Source of the DNA: Arsenophonus melophagi
GTDB lineage: Bacteria > Pseudomonadota > Gammaproteobacteria > Enterobacterales > Enterobacteriaceae
DNA: 64,000 nt
Assembly: GCA_032378655.1 (NCBI GenBank)
Contig: JAVYJS010000003.1
Coordinates: 1-64,000 of the forward strand
Direction: 5' to 3'
The notes beneath the pieces are model-generated. The model had not been told where the DNA came from. It did not search any database and saw only the letters and a program-made list of their open reading frames with translations. Shown here one piece after another: positions 30,029 through 41,689 of this stretch. Numbering within the stretch: position 1 is the stretch's first letter; each line of letters begins with the position of its first letter. A program made the position numbers and the translations under genes.

Positions 30029-30630
30029 AATACTAAACAACCTCATTATAAATAAGGTTAAGGATAGCTTACACTTGCATGTTGAACAAGTATGATCGGC
30101 TATTTTGATTTATTTAGCTACTTTAAAAGTCTAATAACTGTTTGCCTTATTGATAATTATTCATATGAGTTATTCGATCTTGCATAAGATCGAACAGATC
30201 TAAAACGATTCACATCGTTCTTATTACTAATAATCAAGGACGATGTGAAAAGTAAAAATAAAATTGCTTTAAAAATATTTTATCCTGTAATTATGAATAC
30301 ATAAAAGTTCACTTGATAATAATATTTTCTTTTCGATAAAAGTCCAATGAATGCAAATTTTAAACGGATATTAAAGTGCTTTCTTATTCTTGTTTTCTGA
30401 TTAAGACAAAATGCACTTGATATAACCGAATTGATCTAATGTACCTATTAACAGCAATTTATCGATCGCTAGGTTTAATAGTAAATAGGTCATTTATCAT
30501 CTGATAAACTTATGTCTCTTTGAGGATATCAAAGAGAAGAGTATTCTAATTAAATGTTGCTACTGAAAACTATAATAACAAGATAAAGATATATTTAAAA
30601 CATTGTAGTTCCATTAACATTTACTGAAGC
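30029..30630. other. fabA-ompA gap (matP/ycbZ position)
   Basis: matP and the Lon-like ycbZ lie here in E. coli. The interval is only about 600 bases and nothing of either gene is recognisable. Minor hairpins lie near 30174-30195 (9-bp arms) and 30211-30251 (10-bp arms). Confidence 0.5.
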
Positions 30631-30665
30631 AAAAAAAATAACCCTAGGATAGGGTTATTTTTTTT
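30631..30665. terminator. Rho-independent terminator of ompA
   Basis: Arms 30631-30645 and 30651-30665 (A-rich tail plus TAACCCT / AGGGTTA plus T-rich tail) surround AGGAT, 11 bases past the ompA stop. GC core, A tract and T tract on both sides make it a classic bidirectional terminator. Confidence 0.92.
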
Positions 30666-30675
30666 GTAAAAAAAA

Positions 30676-31734
30676 TTAATTGTTTAACATGCTAGGCTGT
30701 GAAGTTATGTCCGTAGTTCCTTGGATCTCGATTTCAACGCGGCGATCTGGCGCTAAGCACTCAATTAATGTATGGCGAGATTTTATATCATTACACGTAG
30801 TACCTGTTACTGGATTTTCTGTACCACGGCCTTGAGAACTAATTACATTCTCTGGAATACCTTTAGAAATTAAATAACTCATAACTTCATGAGCACGTTT
30901 TTGAGATAAAGATTTGTTGTACGATACTGAGCCAATACGGTCGGTGTAGCCAAAAATAATAACACGGCCTTGAGACGGATCAAGATCAGTCAGTTCACTA
31001 TACAACTTATCAAGTTCAACTTTTCCTTCTGGTTTCAACATATGCTGATTGAATTCAAACAAAACATCAGAACGTAAAGTAAAACGTTTGCTTTCAATTG
31101 GCGCTGTTGCTGGTACAATGACAGAAGCAGGCTGTTGATTAAATCGATATGTAACACCCACGCTCAACGTACCGTTATCTGGACGAACAGATAGTACGCC
31201 TTTATCTCCCATGTGGCGAACCCATTGATAATCTAAACGAGTTGCTAACTTTGGAGTAATAGTATATTCAAGCCCAAGTCCATACATTGGAGAAGCACTA
31301 GCTTTATGCCCTTTAAAGGGCTCTTGATTTTCTACTGTTGCTTGTACATCAGTATTCCACATCATACTACCAAGACGAGTGTAAACATCCAAGGACTCTG
31401 TGATTGGATAGATGAAACGAGCGGTTACCTGAACACCCATCGATTTCACGCTACCAACATTTGGCTTTCCAACATACTTTATTTGGCTAAACCAGTCATA
31501 ACCTAACTCAAAACCGAGATATTGGTTATGTTGATAACCAATATAGGCACCAGTACTGAATTGATCTCGCTTATTTTTACTATCGTCCACATCATCACCA
31601 TAAGGATGAAAAGCAGTATTTTGAAAGTGTGATAAACCTAATTTAATGCCCGTATACCAAGTATTATCTTTTGGTGCTGCCTGGGTTGCAGTTGCAAAAG
31701 CTGCTACTGCTACTGCGATAGCTATCTGTTTCAT
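30676..31734 (-). CDS. ompA: Outer membrane protein A
   Basis: A signal peptide (MKQIAIAVAVAAFATATQA) precedes mature APKDNTWYTGIKLG. An eight-strand beta-barrel spans about residues 22-195, then a Pro-rich hinge and the C-terminal OmpA/Pal-like peptidoglycan-binding domain (FEFNQHMLKPEG, FGYTDRIGS, LSQKRAHEVMSYL). The disulphide cysteines occur in TTCNDIKS and IECLAPDRRVEIE. The start is fixed by AACGAGGCGTAAA before ATGAAA, matching the E. coli ompA leader; an ATG at 31752 is not the true start. It links the outer membrane to peptidoglycan. Confidence 0.97.
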   Translation of the reverse strand: MKQIAIAVAVAAFATATQAAPKDNTWYTGIKLGLSHFQNTAFHPYGDDVDDSKNKRDQFSTGAYIGYQHNQYLGFELGYDWFSQIKYVGKPNVGSVKSMGVQVTARFIYPITESLDVYTRLGSMMWNTDVQATVENQEPFKGHKASASPMYGLGLEYTITPKLATRLDYQWVRHMGDKGVLSVRPDNGTLSVGVTYRFNQQPASVIVPATAPIESKRFTLRSDVLFEFNQHMLKPEGKVELDKLYSELTDLDPSQGRVIIFGYTDRIGSVSYNKSLSQKRAHEVMSYLISKGIPENVISSQGRGTENPVTGTTCNDIKSRHTLIECLAPDRRVEIEIQGTTDITSQPSMLNN

Positions 31735-32205
31735 TTTACGCCTCGTTATCATCTAATATAGGCATCAAGCTTCTTAAGCTTTTAAAGCCGTATGATTTAA
31801 AATGCTTCTTAAGTTACTACATCCTACTATCGTAGTTTCTACCTTATTTATTTGTCGAATTAGTCTTGCAAATAAAAGGAAGAATCAAAGTACTATCTTT
31901 ATAGTGCAAAGTCTACAGTGAACTGTAAAAGTTACAAGTAGAGGAAATATTAATTTCATTAACTTTTATAAGAAAAGGATACTTTATAGTATTAGTTTAT
32001 AACTAAACTAACAGAATTAATCAATTAACAAAGTGATTTATATCATTTTTTTTGATTTTATCTATGATATGTTGCATATTTATCAAGCAAATCAAGGCAG
32101 ATCATTAGTCTAAACTAATGATAATAAGTATTATAAATTTTAGTTACTTAAATGTTTGTTGTTAAAAATTATCTATTTAGATCGCATAAAAACCGATGCT
32201 TGTCG

Positions 32206-32238
32206 ATCTTTACAGGATCGAGAGTATCCTGTAAAGAT
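32206..32238. repeat. Hairpin, 13-bp arms, 7-nt loop
   Basis: ATCTTTACAGGAT pairs with its reverse complement around CGAGAGT. No gene adjoins it. Confidence 0.85.
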
Positions 32239-32585
32239 AAAAAAGATGATGTAAATAAAGTGTTTCGTTATTAAAAAAAACAATACCGTTTCGTCAATAC
32301 AGTTGACATAATACAATTGCCAATAAATACCATGTCTTATTCACTAAAACTCACTTCCAAATCTCAGTGAATAATGGTTATTATGTTGCTTATTTTAATA
32401 AGTTCAGTTACGGCAACCAACTAAATGCATCGTTACATAAACGAAATCACAGTATCAGTAGTATACAATACTAAAATAATTCTATTATATATAGAATATT
32501 GCTTTTATAGTTTTAGATAAAACTGCGTAATATCGTTGCATTCATAATAAATTGTGAACATGATTAATATTTTATTGTTTTAAGT

Positions 32586-32617
32586 ACGTACCATATGCAG
32601 TAGTGCATATGGTACGT
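32586..32617. repeat. Hairpin, 14-bp arms, 4-nt loop
   Basis: ACGTACCATATGCA pairs with its reverse complement around GTAG, about 100 bases beyond the glyS stop. Confidence 0.85.
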
Positions 32618-32720
32618 CGGTATGAATTAGATACTCATGTATTTTTATTGTAAATAAATTACATGTTTCTTTTATTGATCATATGACCACATCACTTACT
32701 TCTTTAATCTCTTAGAGAGA

Positions 32721-34787
32721 TTACTTCAATAAAGAGATATCAGCCACTTGTAAAAATAAATCACGTAATTGACTTAGCAAGGTCAAACGATTGATCCTTA
32801 CTATGTCATCTACATCCATCACCATTACATTTTCAAAAAAAGCATCAATAGCTTCACGTAACGAAGCCAATTCCATTAGTACACTCTGATATTTTCTATC
32901 AGCCAACAAAGGCGATAATTTCTGTTTTAACAAATTAAGATGAGCTGCTAACATAACCTCTTCAGGAGCTTTTAAAACATTAGTGCTAATATTAGCATTC
33001 AATTGTTCATTTGATTTTGCCAGAATATTAGCAATCCGTTTATTAGTTCTTTCCAATGATTCAGCCACCTCTAAAGTCCGAAAATGGGCAATAGCTTTTA
33101 CTCGTGCATCAAAATCTGCTGGTTTAGTTGGTCTTCGAGCTAAAACGGCGTGGATAATATCAATAGGATACCCTTGTTCTTGATACCAGAAACGAAAGCG
33201 TTCTAACATAAACTCGATCACATCATCGATAACATTTTTATTGGTTAGCTTATTACCATATAGATGAGCCGTTTCTTTTATTAATGCTGATAAATCAAGA
33301 TCATAGCCTTTTTCAACAATAATACGTAATACACCAAGCGCAGCGCGCCGTAATGCAAAAGGATCTTTATCTCCTTTAGGAGCTGTATGAATCCCAACCA
33401 TACCTACCAATGTATCCATTTTATCAGCTAGTGCTAAAGTAGCTGATATATGATTAGTCGGTAATTGGTCACCAGAAAACCGTGGTTGATACTGTTCTTT
33501 TATTGATATCGCAACATCTTCTGCTTCACCATCTAGACGCGCATAATGCATCCCCATCACACCTTGTATGTCAGGAAATTCAGATACAATATTAGTCATT
33601 AAATCACATTTTGATAACAGAGCAGCACGCATAGCTTGATGAACATCAATACCCATTTCAGCTGCAATCCAACCTGCTAACACTGTTAAACGATCACTTT
33701 TATCGCGCAATGTACCTAACTGTTTTTGAAACAAAATACTTTCTAATTGAGGTAAATAGTCTTCTAAACGTTTTAGACAATCAGTTTTAAAAAAAAATTC
33801 GGCATCTGCCAGACGTGAATGGATCACTTGTTCATTACCAGCAATGATTTGTTGTGGTACAGAAGAATCAATATTGGCAACAAAAATAAAATTAGACATC
33901 AAATTACCATTAGGATCATAAACTGGAAAGTATTTTTGATCACTTTCCATCGTTTGAATAAGAATTTCAGCTGGTAACGATAAGAATTGTTGTTCAAATT
34001 TTGCACTTAATACTACTGGCCATTCAACCAATGAAGTTACTTCTTCCAGAAGACTATCAGATAGCGCAACAATACCGCCTAATTTTTGAGCTATCTGATG
34101 TGCCTGATGCTTAATTAAAGCCTTACGCTCTTCATAATCAGCAATAACTTTACCGCGCTCCCGTAAGATTGCTGGATATTGTGCAGCTGAACTCATAATC
34201 ATTTCAGCTTCCCCTATAAATCGATGTCCGCGGATTATGCGACTACTTTGAACACCTAATACTTTACCTTCGAGTAGTTGATCATTTAATAACATGATCA
34301 AAGTATGCACAGGACGGACAAATTGAGTGGTTTTATCTCCCCAGCGCATTAATTTTTGTATTGATAACGTACTCAAAGCATTAGCAACCATATCAACAAG
34401 CAATGTTTGTGCTGCTTGGCCTTTGATGATTGCACGATAAAATAACCATTCTCCCTTTTCATTAACCAACCGTTCTGCCTGTTCAACTTGAATGCCACAG
34501 CTTCGTGCCCACTCCTGACTAGCTCTAGTTGGCTTACCTAGAACATCAAAAGCTATACTAATAACAGGACCACGCTTTTGCACTTCACGATCAGCCTGAT
34601 ATGCACCCAAATTAGTTACTTTTAATGCTAAACGTCGAGGGGAAGCATACCAAAGCACTTCACTATATGGTAACTCAGCTTGCGTTAATTGACGTGTAAA
34701 ATTTTCTGCAAATGATTCAGCTAATGAACGAAGAGCTTTATGGGGTAACTCTTCTGTACCAACTTCTACAAGAAAAGTTAATTGCAT
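32721..34787 (-). CDS. glyS: Glycyl-tRNA synthetase beta subunit
   Basis: The 688-residue beta subunit (E. coli 689) belongs to the bacterial alpha2beta2 GlyRS and supplies tRNA recognition. Its start LTFLVEVGTEELPHKALR, the central MESDQKYFPVYD, the HD-like region and the C-terminal anticodon-binding DALR-like part are all present. It follows glyQ after 41 bases in a two-gene operon. A short hairpin (32705-32723) overlaps the stop codon and may be the transcript end. Confidence 0.97.
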   Translation of the reverse strand: MQLTFLVEVGTEELPHKALRSLAESFAENFTRQLTQAELPYSEVLWYASPRRLALKVTNLGAYQADREVQKRGPVISIAFDVLGKPTRASQEWARSCGIQVEQAERLVNEKGEWLFYRAIIKGQAAQTLLVDMVANALSTLSIQKLMRWGDKTTQFVRPVHTLIMLLNDQLLEGKVLGVQSSRIIRGHRFIGEAEMIMSSAAQYPAILRERGKVIADYEERKALIKHQAHQIAQKLGGIVALSDSLLEEVTSLVEWPVVLSAKFEQQFLSLPAEILIQTMESDQKYFPVYDPNGNLMSNFIFVANIDSSVPQQIIAGNEQVIHSRLADAEFFFKTDCLKRLEDYLPQLESILFQKQLGTLRDKSDRLTVLAGWIAAEMGIDVHQAMRAALLSKCDLMTNIVSEFPDIQGVMGMHYARLDGEAEDVAISIKEQYQPRFSGDQLPTNHISATLALADKMDTLVGMVGIHTAPKGDKDPFALRRAALGVLRIIVEKGYDLDLSALIKETAHLYGNKLTNKNVIDDVIEFMLERFRFWYQEQGYPIDIIHAVLARRPTKPADFDARVKAIAHFRTLEVAESLERTNKRIANILAKSNEQLNANISTNVLKAPEEVMLAAHLNLLKQKLSPLLADRKYQSVLMELASLREAIDAFFENVMVMDVDDIVRINRLTLLSQLRDLFLQVADISLLK

Positions 34788-34828
34788 AATGACAACCTCT
34801 TAGTTCTTATTTTTATCAATCGGAAAAC

Positions 34829-35710
34829 CTAATGTTTACGAGTAGTACAGTAAGCTACTGCAACATTTTTAGTTAAAGTTCGAATACGTAAAATATAACC
34901 TTGTCGTTCAGTTATTGAAATCGCTTTACGTGCGTTTAATAAATTAAACGTATGGGCAGCTTTTAAAATACGCTCATAAGCGGGTAAAGGCATTGGTGTC
35001 TCTAGTTCCAATAAATATTGGACTTCTTTTTCATACTCTTCAAAACATTTAAATAAAAAATGAGTATCAGCATACTCAAAATTATAAGCAGACTGTTCAA
35101 CTTCATTTTGATAATAAATATCACCATAGGTTGTTTGCCCTAAAGAGCCATTAGACCAGAGTAGATTATAAACACTATCAACGCCTTGAATATACATAGC
35201 TAAGCGCTCCAGACCATAAGTTATTTCTCCGGTAATTGGATTACACTCTAAGCCACCAACTTGCTGAAAATAAGTAAACTGGGTCACTTCCATTGCATTT
35301 AACCAAACTTCCCAGCCAATTCCCCATGCTCCTAAAGTTGGATTTTCCCAGTTATCTTCCACAAATCGAATATCATGAATTCTTGGATCTAATCCTAGTT
35401 CTTGTAATGAATCAAGGTATAGCTCCTGGATATTATCTGGTGATGGTTTCATGATCACTTGAAATTGATAATAGCGCTGCAAACGATTAGGATTTTGACC
35501 ATAACGTCCATCAGTTGGACGACGAGAAGGTTGTACATATGCGACATAAATTGGATCAGGGCCTAATGCTCGCAAGCAAGTGATTGGATGCGAGGTAGCA
35601 GCACCAACTTCCATATCCCATGGTTGAACAATGTTACAACCTATGCGTGCCCAGTAATCCTGTAATGTTAAAATTAATCCCTGAAAGGTTTTTATATCAA
35701 ATTTTTGCAT
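34829..35710 (-). CDS. glyQ: Glycyl-tRNA synthetase alpha subunit
   Basis: The 293-residue catalytic alpha subunit makes glycyl-adenylate. Strong class II blocks are FQGLILTLQDYWARIGCNIVQ, the AATSHPITCLRALGPDPIYVAYVQPSRRP region and WGIGWEVWLNAMEVTQFTYFQQVGGLEC. It is about 10 residues shorter at the C-terminus than E. coli GlyQ (303), ending shortly after the conserved YILRIRTLTKNVAVAY, so function should be kept. A 20-bp-arm hairpin ends 30 bases upstream of its start. Confidence 0.97.
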   Translation of the reverse strand: MQKFDIKTFQGLILTLQDYWARIGCNIVQPWDMEVGAATSHPITCLRALGPDPIYVAYVQPSRRPTDGRYGQNPNRLQRYYQFQVIMKPSPDNIQELYLDSLQELGLDPRIHDIRFVEDNWENPTLGAWGIGWEVWLNAMEVTQFTYFQQVGGLECNPITGEITYGLERLAMYIQGVDSVYNLLWSNGSLGQTTYGDIYYQNEVEQSAYNFEYADTHFLFKCFEEYEKEVQYLLELETPMPLPAYERILKAAHTFNLLNARKAISITERQGYILRIRTLTKNVAVAYCTTRKH

Positions 35711-35739
35711 ATTAGATTTTGTAATAGATTATGACTGAT

Positions 35740-35791
35740 ACAGTTCTATATACCACATGACCTATTTAGCGCATGTGGTATATAGAACTGT
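35740..35791. repeat. Hairpin upstream of glyQ, 20-bp arms, 12-nt loop
   Basis: Arms 35740-35759 and 35772-35791 pair perfectly around ACCTATTTAGCG. The hairpin ends 30 bases upstream of the glyQ start. glyQ is minus-strand, so this lies in its promoter or leader. Confidence 0.9.
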
Positions 35792-36460
35792 TGTACATGA
35801 ATAATGTTTTATAAAAAATAACTTCATAAATCTTTAGTGATCTTCATTTGATTACTTGATTAATTACTTTGTTACTTTGATTATGTCACTAATCAAATTA
35901 CTAATTATTTCTTTATATTAAAAATATATTCAACAGTTAACTACTAAAATATTTTTTAATATTGCTTATTATCATAATTGTCTTCAAACATTTTTTATAT
36001 AAAATAAGAAAAGCGGTTATACAAAATACAATCTGTTTATCTCTCATTCTAATAAATACTGTTCTCTAAATCATGATCAGGATCTATGTCAATAAAATAG
36101 TTTTTATAACAATCAATAGATTAAAAATCTAGTGATCAAAATTAGCAACAACACTTCCTTTGAACAAAGGAAGTAGCAAAAATTCCTGAATCTTGGGATA
36201 AGAGAATTAAGAAAATATAAAATGGATTTTATCCTAATTTATTGTAAGTAATATCCTGCTATTCATTTTATGAGAATAGCATGTCTACAACCTTCAATAA
36301 TATTTTCAATAATTACTTTATTGATTAATAAACTTAAATTTATATTCATCTTAGCTTCCTTCAACTTGGAAAGTTTTAATTATCGCTGATCAAATTACTA
36401 GTCTCATACTTATATCGATCCCATAAACCCTGAAAATAAAAAATGCAATATCACCTATTA

Positions 36461-36503
36461 CTTAACTAACCACAACTACTTCAAGTAATTGTGGTTAGTT
36501 AAG
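36461..36503. repeat. Near-perfect hairpin, 21-bp arms
   Basis: A 15-bp stem, one mismatch and a 5-bp inner stem (TACTT/AAGTA) surround a single C. The single mismatch suggests an older copy of the same kind of element. Confidence 0.85.
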
Positions 36504-36559
36504 ATTACTTGGATATATTGCAATCGGCAACATAAACAGAAAACACAACATTATTCCCC

Positions 36560-36609
36560 ATAGTATGAATCCGTGAAGATACTTAAGTATCTTCACGGAT
36601 TCATACTAT
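36560..36609. repeat. 50-bp perfect palindrome
   Basis: Two 25-base arms meet at 36584/36585 with no spacer or mismatch. The arms include GAATCCGTGAAGATACTT and are GC-richer than the flanks. There is no gene within several hundred bases. Confidence 0.92.
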
Positions 36610-36965
36610 TAACCATGCTCTGTTAACCATACTGAATAGTGCATTGGATTACATAACTTATCAATATACTATAAAGGTTATTGTACTATGTTTATTTTAT
36701 AGGTTTAGTTAGGTTAAAAGCAGCAACAGTTGCATGTTCATTAAATACCTAGAAGATATTAATCTAATAAGTTATAATTGATTTAACAAATGATCAATGG
36801 AGACTATTTTATGCATTTATTTCGCTGTAATAACATGAAAATACTTGATTGAGCACAAAATATCTATATATTCTTTATATATCTAGTAGTACTCATTCAC
36901 TGTAATTAAAATCTAATTATATTTAATCAATCCATACATGCATCGTATGGTATGAATGGACAATA

Positions 36966-37003
36966 ACTTTCAAGTCTGATATTCCTTTTTAAGACTTGAA
37001 AGT
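36966..37003. repeat. Inverted repeat, 12-bp arms, 14-nt spacer
   Basis: ACTTTCAAGTCT and its reverse complement flank a 14-base spacer. Confidence 0.8.
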
Positions 37004-37097
37004 GATACTTTTAATAAAATTAAACCAACTAAGGTACTTGTAAAAATCAATATATCCATATTATTAAATAAAAATATTGATAATAAATAGTTGAAAT

Positions 37098-37307
37098 TTA
37101 ATGATTATTCTGTTTTGCGTGCTTCACGTCAATACCAACAAAAGGCGTCTTCACAATTATTCTAAATTTTGGAGCAAGACATTCTTCTAAACGTTTTTTC
37201 TGATCAATATCTAATCCTTCTGCTCTCGCGTTAAATACAATAATAACCATAGCATCTGCTATTTTCACTAAAATAGCAAAGAACATTACTTTTTTGCTAC
37301 AAGTCAT
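37098..37307 (-). pseudogene. Possible relic of an OmpA-like C-terminus
   Basis: A 69-codon frame ends with KKRLEECLAPKFRIIVKTPF and then VGIDVKHAKQNNH. The CLAP segment and what follows resemble the end of OmpA-type domains (compare IECLAPDRRVEIEIQG of the ompA in this window). The upstream half shows no likeness. It may be the tail of a second, dead OmpA-family gene. I cannot exclude chance. Confidence 0.3.
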
Positions 37308-37511
37308 CTGCTAATTTTTTTGATAAAATGCTGAATTCTCACATAAATAGCAGCGTTAAATGCAGCTATTTTCCAAAAAGTTCGCGTAGATATAAGAAAA
37401 AGACATTTTTGAACTTTTACAAATAAATTCCATAAAAGTACTAGCATATATGTGAATCATATCTGATGCCTGTTGCAATACGTTGTTGAGTTTAGCGCAT
37501 CAGGTCATGGA

Positions 37512-37545
37512 GATTCAGTATGCGTTCATCAACGCATACTGAATC
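37512..37545. repeat. Hairpin, 15-bp arms, 4-nt loop
   Basis: GATTCAGTATGCGTT pairs with its reverse complement around CATC. Confidence 0.88.
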
Positions 37546-38952
37546 CTAATGCAGTAACATCACTAAAATTTTGATAAAAAGAAATGAGTGTTTCTCCAAT
37601 CTCTTGAGAAACAAAAAATAAATTGAAACTATTAAAGTTATTATCAGTATTCAAGTATCTAAAGCTATTTTTATTAGTGGAACGACCCTTTTCTTTTTGA
37701 TTTGAACGAATTCCTATAATATTACTCGCAGTAATTTATATACCTTTTGCTCTTTTACTCATCATATAAAGCCCACTATACCAAAATTTACTAAAATAAA
37801 GCCTCTCTTATTTTGATTAATCATTTTTCTTGATTAGTTATGTTACGTTCAAATCTTATATTTGGTACTTAATAAAAGTAGCTAATATGAATGAGAGTTG
37901 TATAGGCGACTAGACCTTTTTAAATAAAATTAAACCGAATACAACAGATTCTATCTGATATTCTAGTTATTTCGTCTTAACAATTGTGCGACAAAGTAAC
38001 TAAGTTTAGCAAAACAATGAAAAATTTTTAGTCAATTAAATATTGTAATAAAATTAACGAAGAGTGCACTATACTGATTTTAAAGAATTTCTAAAGCGTT
38101 CTATTATAATTGATCTGGTCATTTGAATGATCAAATGTAATCACAATATATTATATATAATATATCGATATAATCCCTTCTTTTACACTCTTTTAAAATG
38201 TCTTTTAAAATATCTTTTCTTTAATATCTTTACAAGTCGACAACGCTTATTAATCAACAACACCTTTATATAAAGGATTTTACGAATGAAATAATTGTAA
38301 TTACTTTGCTAGCAAAGATTCTATAACTAACAAACATACCGTAACATTCCCTACTATTGATAGGGTACCAACGATATGGTATACTTTTTTAAAAGTATTG
38401 TTAAGATTGTCTTGCGTACTGACTTTGAAAGTATCGTTTTTCAGTATTGCCGCATTTATAATAGTGTTGCGCTTTTAACAACCAAAGGTCACTCAGTGAG
38501 TTGAGTGATATTATTGATGGAACAGGTATACATTGCCTTTAAATAAAGGGTTTTTGAAAATTAGTGCATAAAATTTAACATTATTAATGATTTATAATAA
38601 TTTACTGTTATTGGAATGATAAAGTTTGTTTTTCGAAACAAAGAATACGAACAATAGATGAAAATATTGACATAATAATCCAGCTGAAATCAGGTACAAT
38701 GGACCATTTAACTATCCCTATTTAAGAGATCCCTGGATAGGTTCCAGTAATATTATTCATTAATATTCATTATAATTGAACTGATCATTATAAATTTTAT
38801 TAAAGTTGTATTCTGTAATATGATTACAGTTTTATACCGTTTTTAATACTAAAGCTTGTTATCTAGGCAGGCCTTTTCTTGCAAAAATAACAAAATATCA
38901 AGGAGAGCCAATTTCATTAAAATATTCAAGTTAAGATCTATACAATACTAAA

Positions 38953-38989
38953 AATTGCAATTCTATGGCATCAGCATAGAATTGCAATT
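38953..38989. repeat. Hairpin, 15-bp arms, 7-nt loop
   Basis: AATTGCAATTCTATG pairs with its reverse complement around GCATCAG. Confidence 0.88.
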
Positions 38990-41489
38990 AGCTACTGTTT
39001 AAAACTAATAAAAACCGGAACATACTTGATTTCAGTACTTAAAAAAATAAAATTCCATTTTATCGATTCTATTTTTATTTAGAAAATTGAAAATGCTTTT
39101 TTCTTACTATTCGAGAAAAGCACCATAGCAATATTAGAAACATATTCATGCATATTAGATCAGAAATTATAACAAGGCGCATGTAATTCTATTACATATT
39201 TATACTACTTTCAATTTTTGTACTACTTTCAATCATGTAATCATGATTGAATCATGACTATTTAAAATACAAATAGTAGGCAATTGCTTTTGTAATAAAC
39301 AATAGAATTCAATTTCATTGAAACTAATATTTACTTTTTACGATTCGATCGTTGCATATTTTTCCTTAGTATAGTTTCATGACTACTTTTAAGTAGTGGT
39401 TATTACGTTAAACCAAATAACTAAATGTAAAGGAATCAGGTAAATAAAAATCGAAATGTCACAATGTTCTAAATCTTTTGATCTAGATAGATCAAGTGTC
39501 ATCTCTTGTTTGAATAGTAAGACAATGTCCACTAGCTTGATCATATACATAGTGATCATACTCTAACATAAGCAATTTTTACGACAAAGTAACGTCGTTC
39601 AATTGCTTTACGATTTCAGCATAGATTTGCTTTATAAATTTCCAGTCGTTGCTTTCTCATTAATAAAGAAGAATTGTAATAAAATCTTCGATTTCTTTTA
39701 CTTATGCTACAATAACGCAATTTCATTGCTAATTATTTAATTGAATTAGAAGATTCTGTGTATTGTGCTTCATGTCAATAGATTTCTGTCTAACAATTAT
39801 CCCTGTATGATTATGAAATCATTTGATGTAAAAGATAATAGATAATAGTTAGGAATGAATACTTGTCATCAAAGAAGGAGGATGGACTATTTCCTTGTAA
39901 GTTAGTCATGTCTGCAATATCTGAGCTTCTTATCATATTGTTATGGCTTATGTAACTAATAAAATTCCTGTTAGTTCAAAAATGGCTGTAAGCTTACGTA
40001 TTCTCAGAAATGATCTATAAATCGTCTTCTAATTTTTTTATTTAACTATTGAGATTTTATTGTCTAATATGGCGGGAATCTTAAGAATATCGGAAATGTT
40101 TTGTTGTAAACTCATGCAATAAGGTACGCAAAAATCACGAATATTCATGTCTATCCATTACTACAAATGATTAATGCAAATCTTTCATTTACTATGTCAA
40201 TCAAAGTGCAGACCTAACTAAGGTGAAAGCGTAATTATTGATGACAATGTTGCTATTGTACTGAGTTCTTGAGAGTCTTAAAGAGATACATATGAATATA
40301 CTACCATTCTAGTATGGTTTCATCTATGAGAGGAATCAAAAAAATTTTTTCAGAGTTAGAATTTTCGTTTCATTATATTAGTTAATGATTATTAAGATGA
40401 CTCTGGTGCCTACAACGACAGTATTCAAATTTAACACGTTATCATAATAAATAAATCATTCAGACTTAAATACGGTATTGAATACCTATTAGCAAAGATA
40501 TTTGTATGACTTGCTACAAAGCTTTCAGTATTAAGAAAAGATAGTGTTATTTAAGCGCATAATGAATTATTCATATTCAATATATGAATATTGCTCAAGC
40601 CTGTTAGAGGAAACCAATTAGTACAATGATTGTTTCATCACTTTCTATGCAAGAAAGAAAGTGAGTTATTAGTCGATTAGCTCAATCATTTAGTGATTGA
40701 GATGCTTTATTATAATTTCTTTAATAGAAGAAATTACTTGTTAAGTTTTGTTGATGAACAAAGCTTAACAATTACCATTGTTAGGTAATAATAATAATAT
40801 CTACCTTAGAAAAGGACCTGCACCATAATCTGAAACAGATAAATTCAGAGAATAGTCATTTGACTATATCAAATCTTAATGATATTAAGCTATCCATTCT
40901 ATCAAAACCCATTTACTGATTTTTGTAAGTCGCTTAGAAGATCTTCAGTACATAATGTATAAATGTATATATGTATTAAGACTTTAATATTTACAATACA
41001 GATATAGATAAAATTGTACACTTATTGACGGATTTCTATCAACATTTTTCGTATCAAGAGATTAGCATTGTCGTTGACGATAATACCAAAAGTCATCAGT
41101 ACTATTGGTTACTTGATAGCTATGATGTATTTATATGAATTTTCTTTTCGTCATATATAAAGAACAGAAGATCTATTAGACGTTTAATTGGTCATCGAAA
41201 AACAGTTCAGGTAACAGATAAGACTTTCATTATAAATGCACTAACATAGGTGTTTTCTCGTACTACAGTTATGAAAAACAACAGTAGGTTACCGGTGTGT
41301 AGTTTATAACTTTTACGATCTCTAACCTTGGATTAGACCCTCCTTTATCAAAGGAGGTTATGAGTAATTTTTACTAGAATCATGCGTCCTGCGTGACGTG
41401 CTATTTTTTTGTCTATTAACAATAGAGGTTTAAGCCTATCTGATGTATAGATGGTTACAGTAACCGTTATTATTTTCTCATCGCTTAGA

Positions 41490-41536
41490 AGCCACTAAAG
41501 AAATTATCAATCAAATTGATAATTTCTTTAGTGGCT
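41490..41536. repeat. Hairpin, 22-bp arms, 3-nt loop
   Basis: Arms 41490-41511 and 41515-41536 are exact reverse complements around CAA. Confidence 0.92.
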
Positions 41537-41641
41537 GGTTTTCAAATTTCATAATTATGCAATTGTACTCTATTAAAACTTCATAGATTACGTATTACTT
41601 TTAACATACTTCTAAAATGGACAGATACCAATTAGTAGTAG

Positions 41642-41689
41642 TTGTTAATCTAGTCATATTATCTATTGATAATATGACTAGATTAACAA
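41642..41689. repeat. Hairpin, 22-bp arms, 4-nt loop
   Basis: Arms 41642-41663 and 41668-41689 are exact reverse complements around TATT. It lies only about 105 bases from the preceding hairpin. Confidence 0.92.

Larger units (their letters stand above)
31735..32720. other. Intergenic stretch upstream of ompA
   Basis: sulA and sxy lie here in E. coli, but I recognise neither. It should include the ompA promoter and long 5' leader. Two perfect hairpins occur (32206-32238 and 32586-32617). Confidence 0.5.
35711..37097. other. Start of 6.6-kb hairpin-rich desert
   Basis: No intact gene or named relic. Several inverted repeats are listed separately (35740-35791, 36461-36503, 36560-36609, 36966-37003). 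Smaller ones lie near 36149-36170 (10-bp arms, 2-nt loop) and 36257-36280. Confidence 0.5.
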
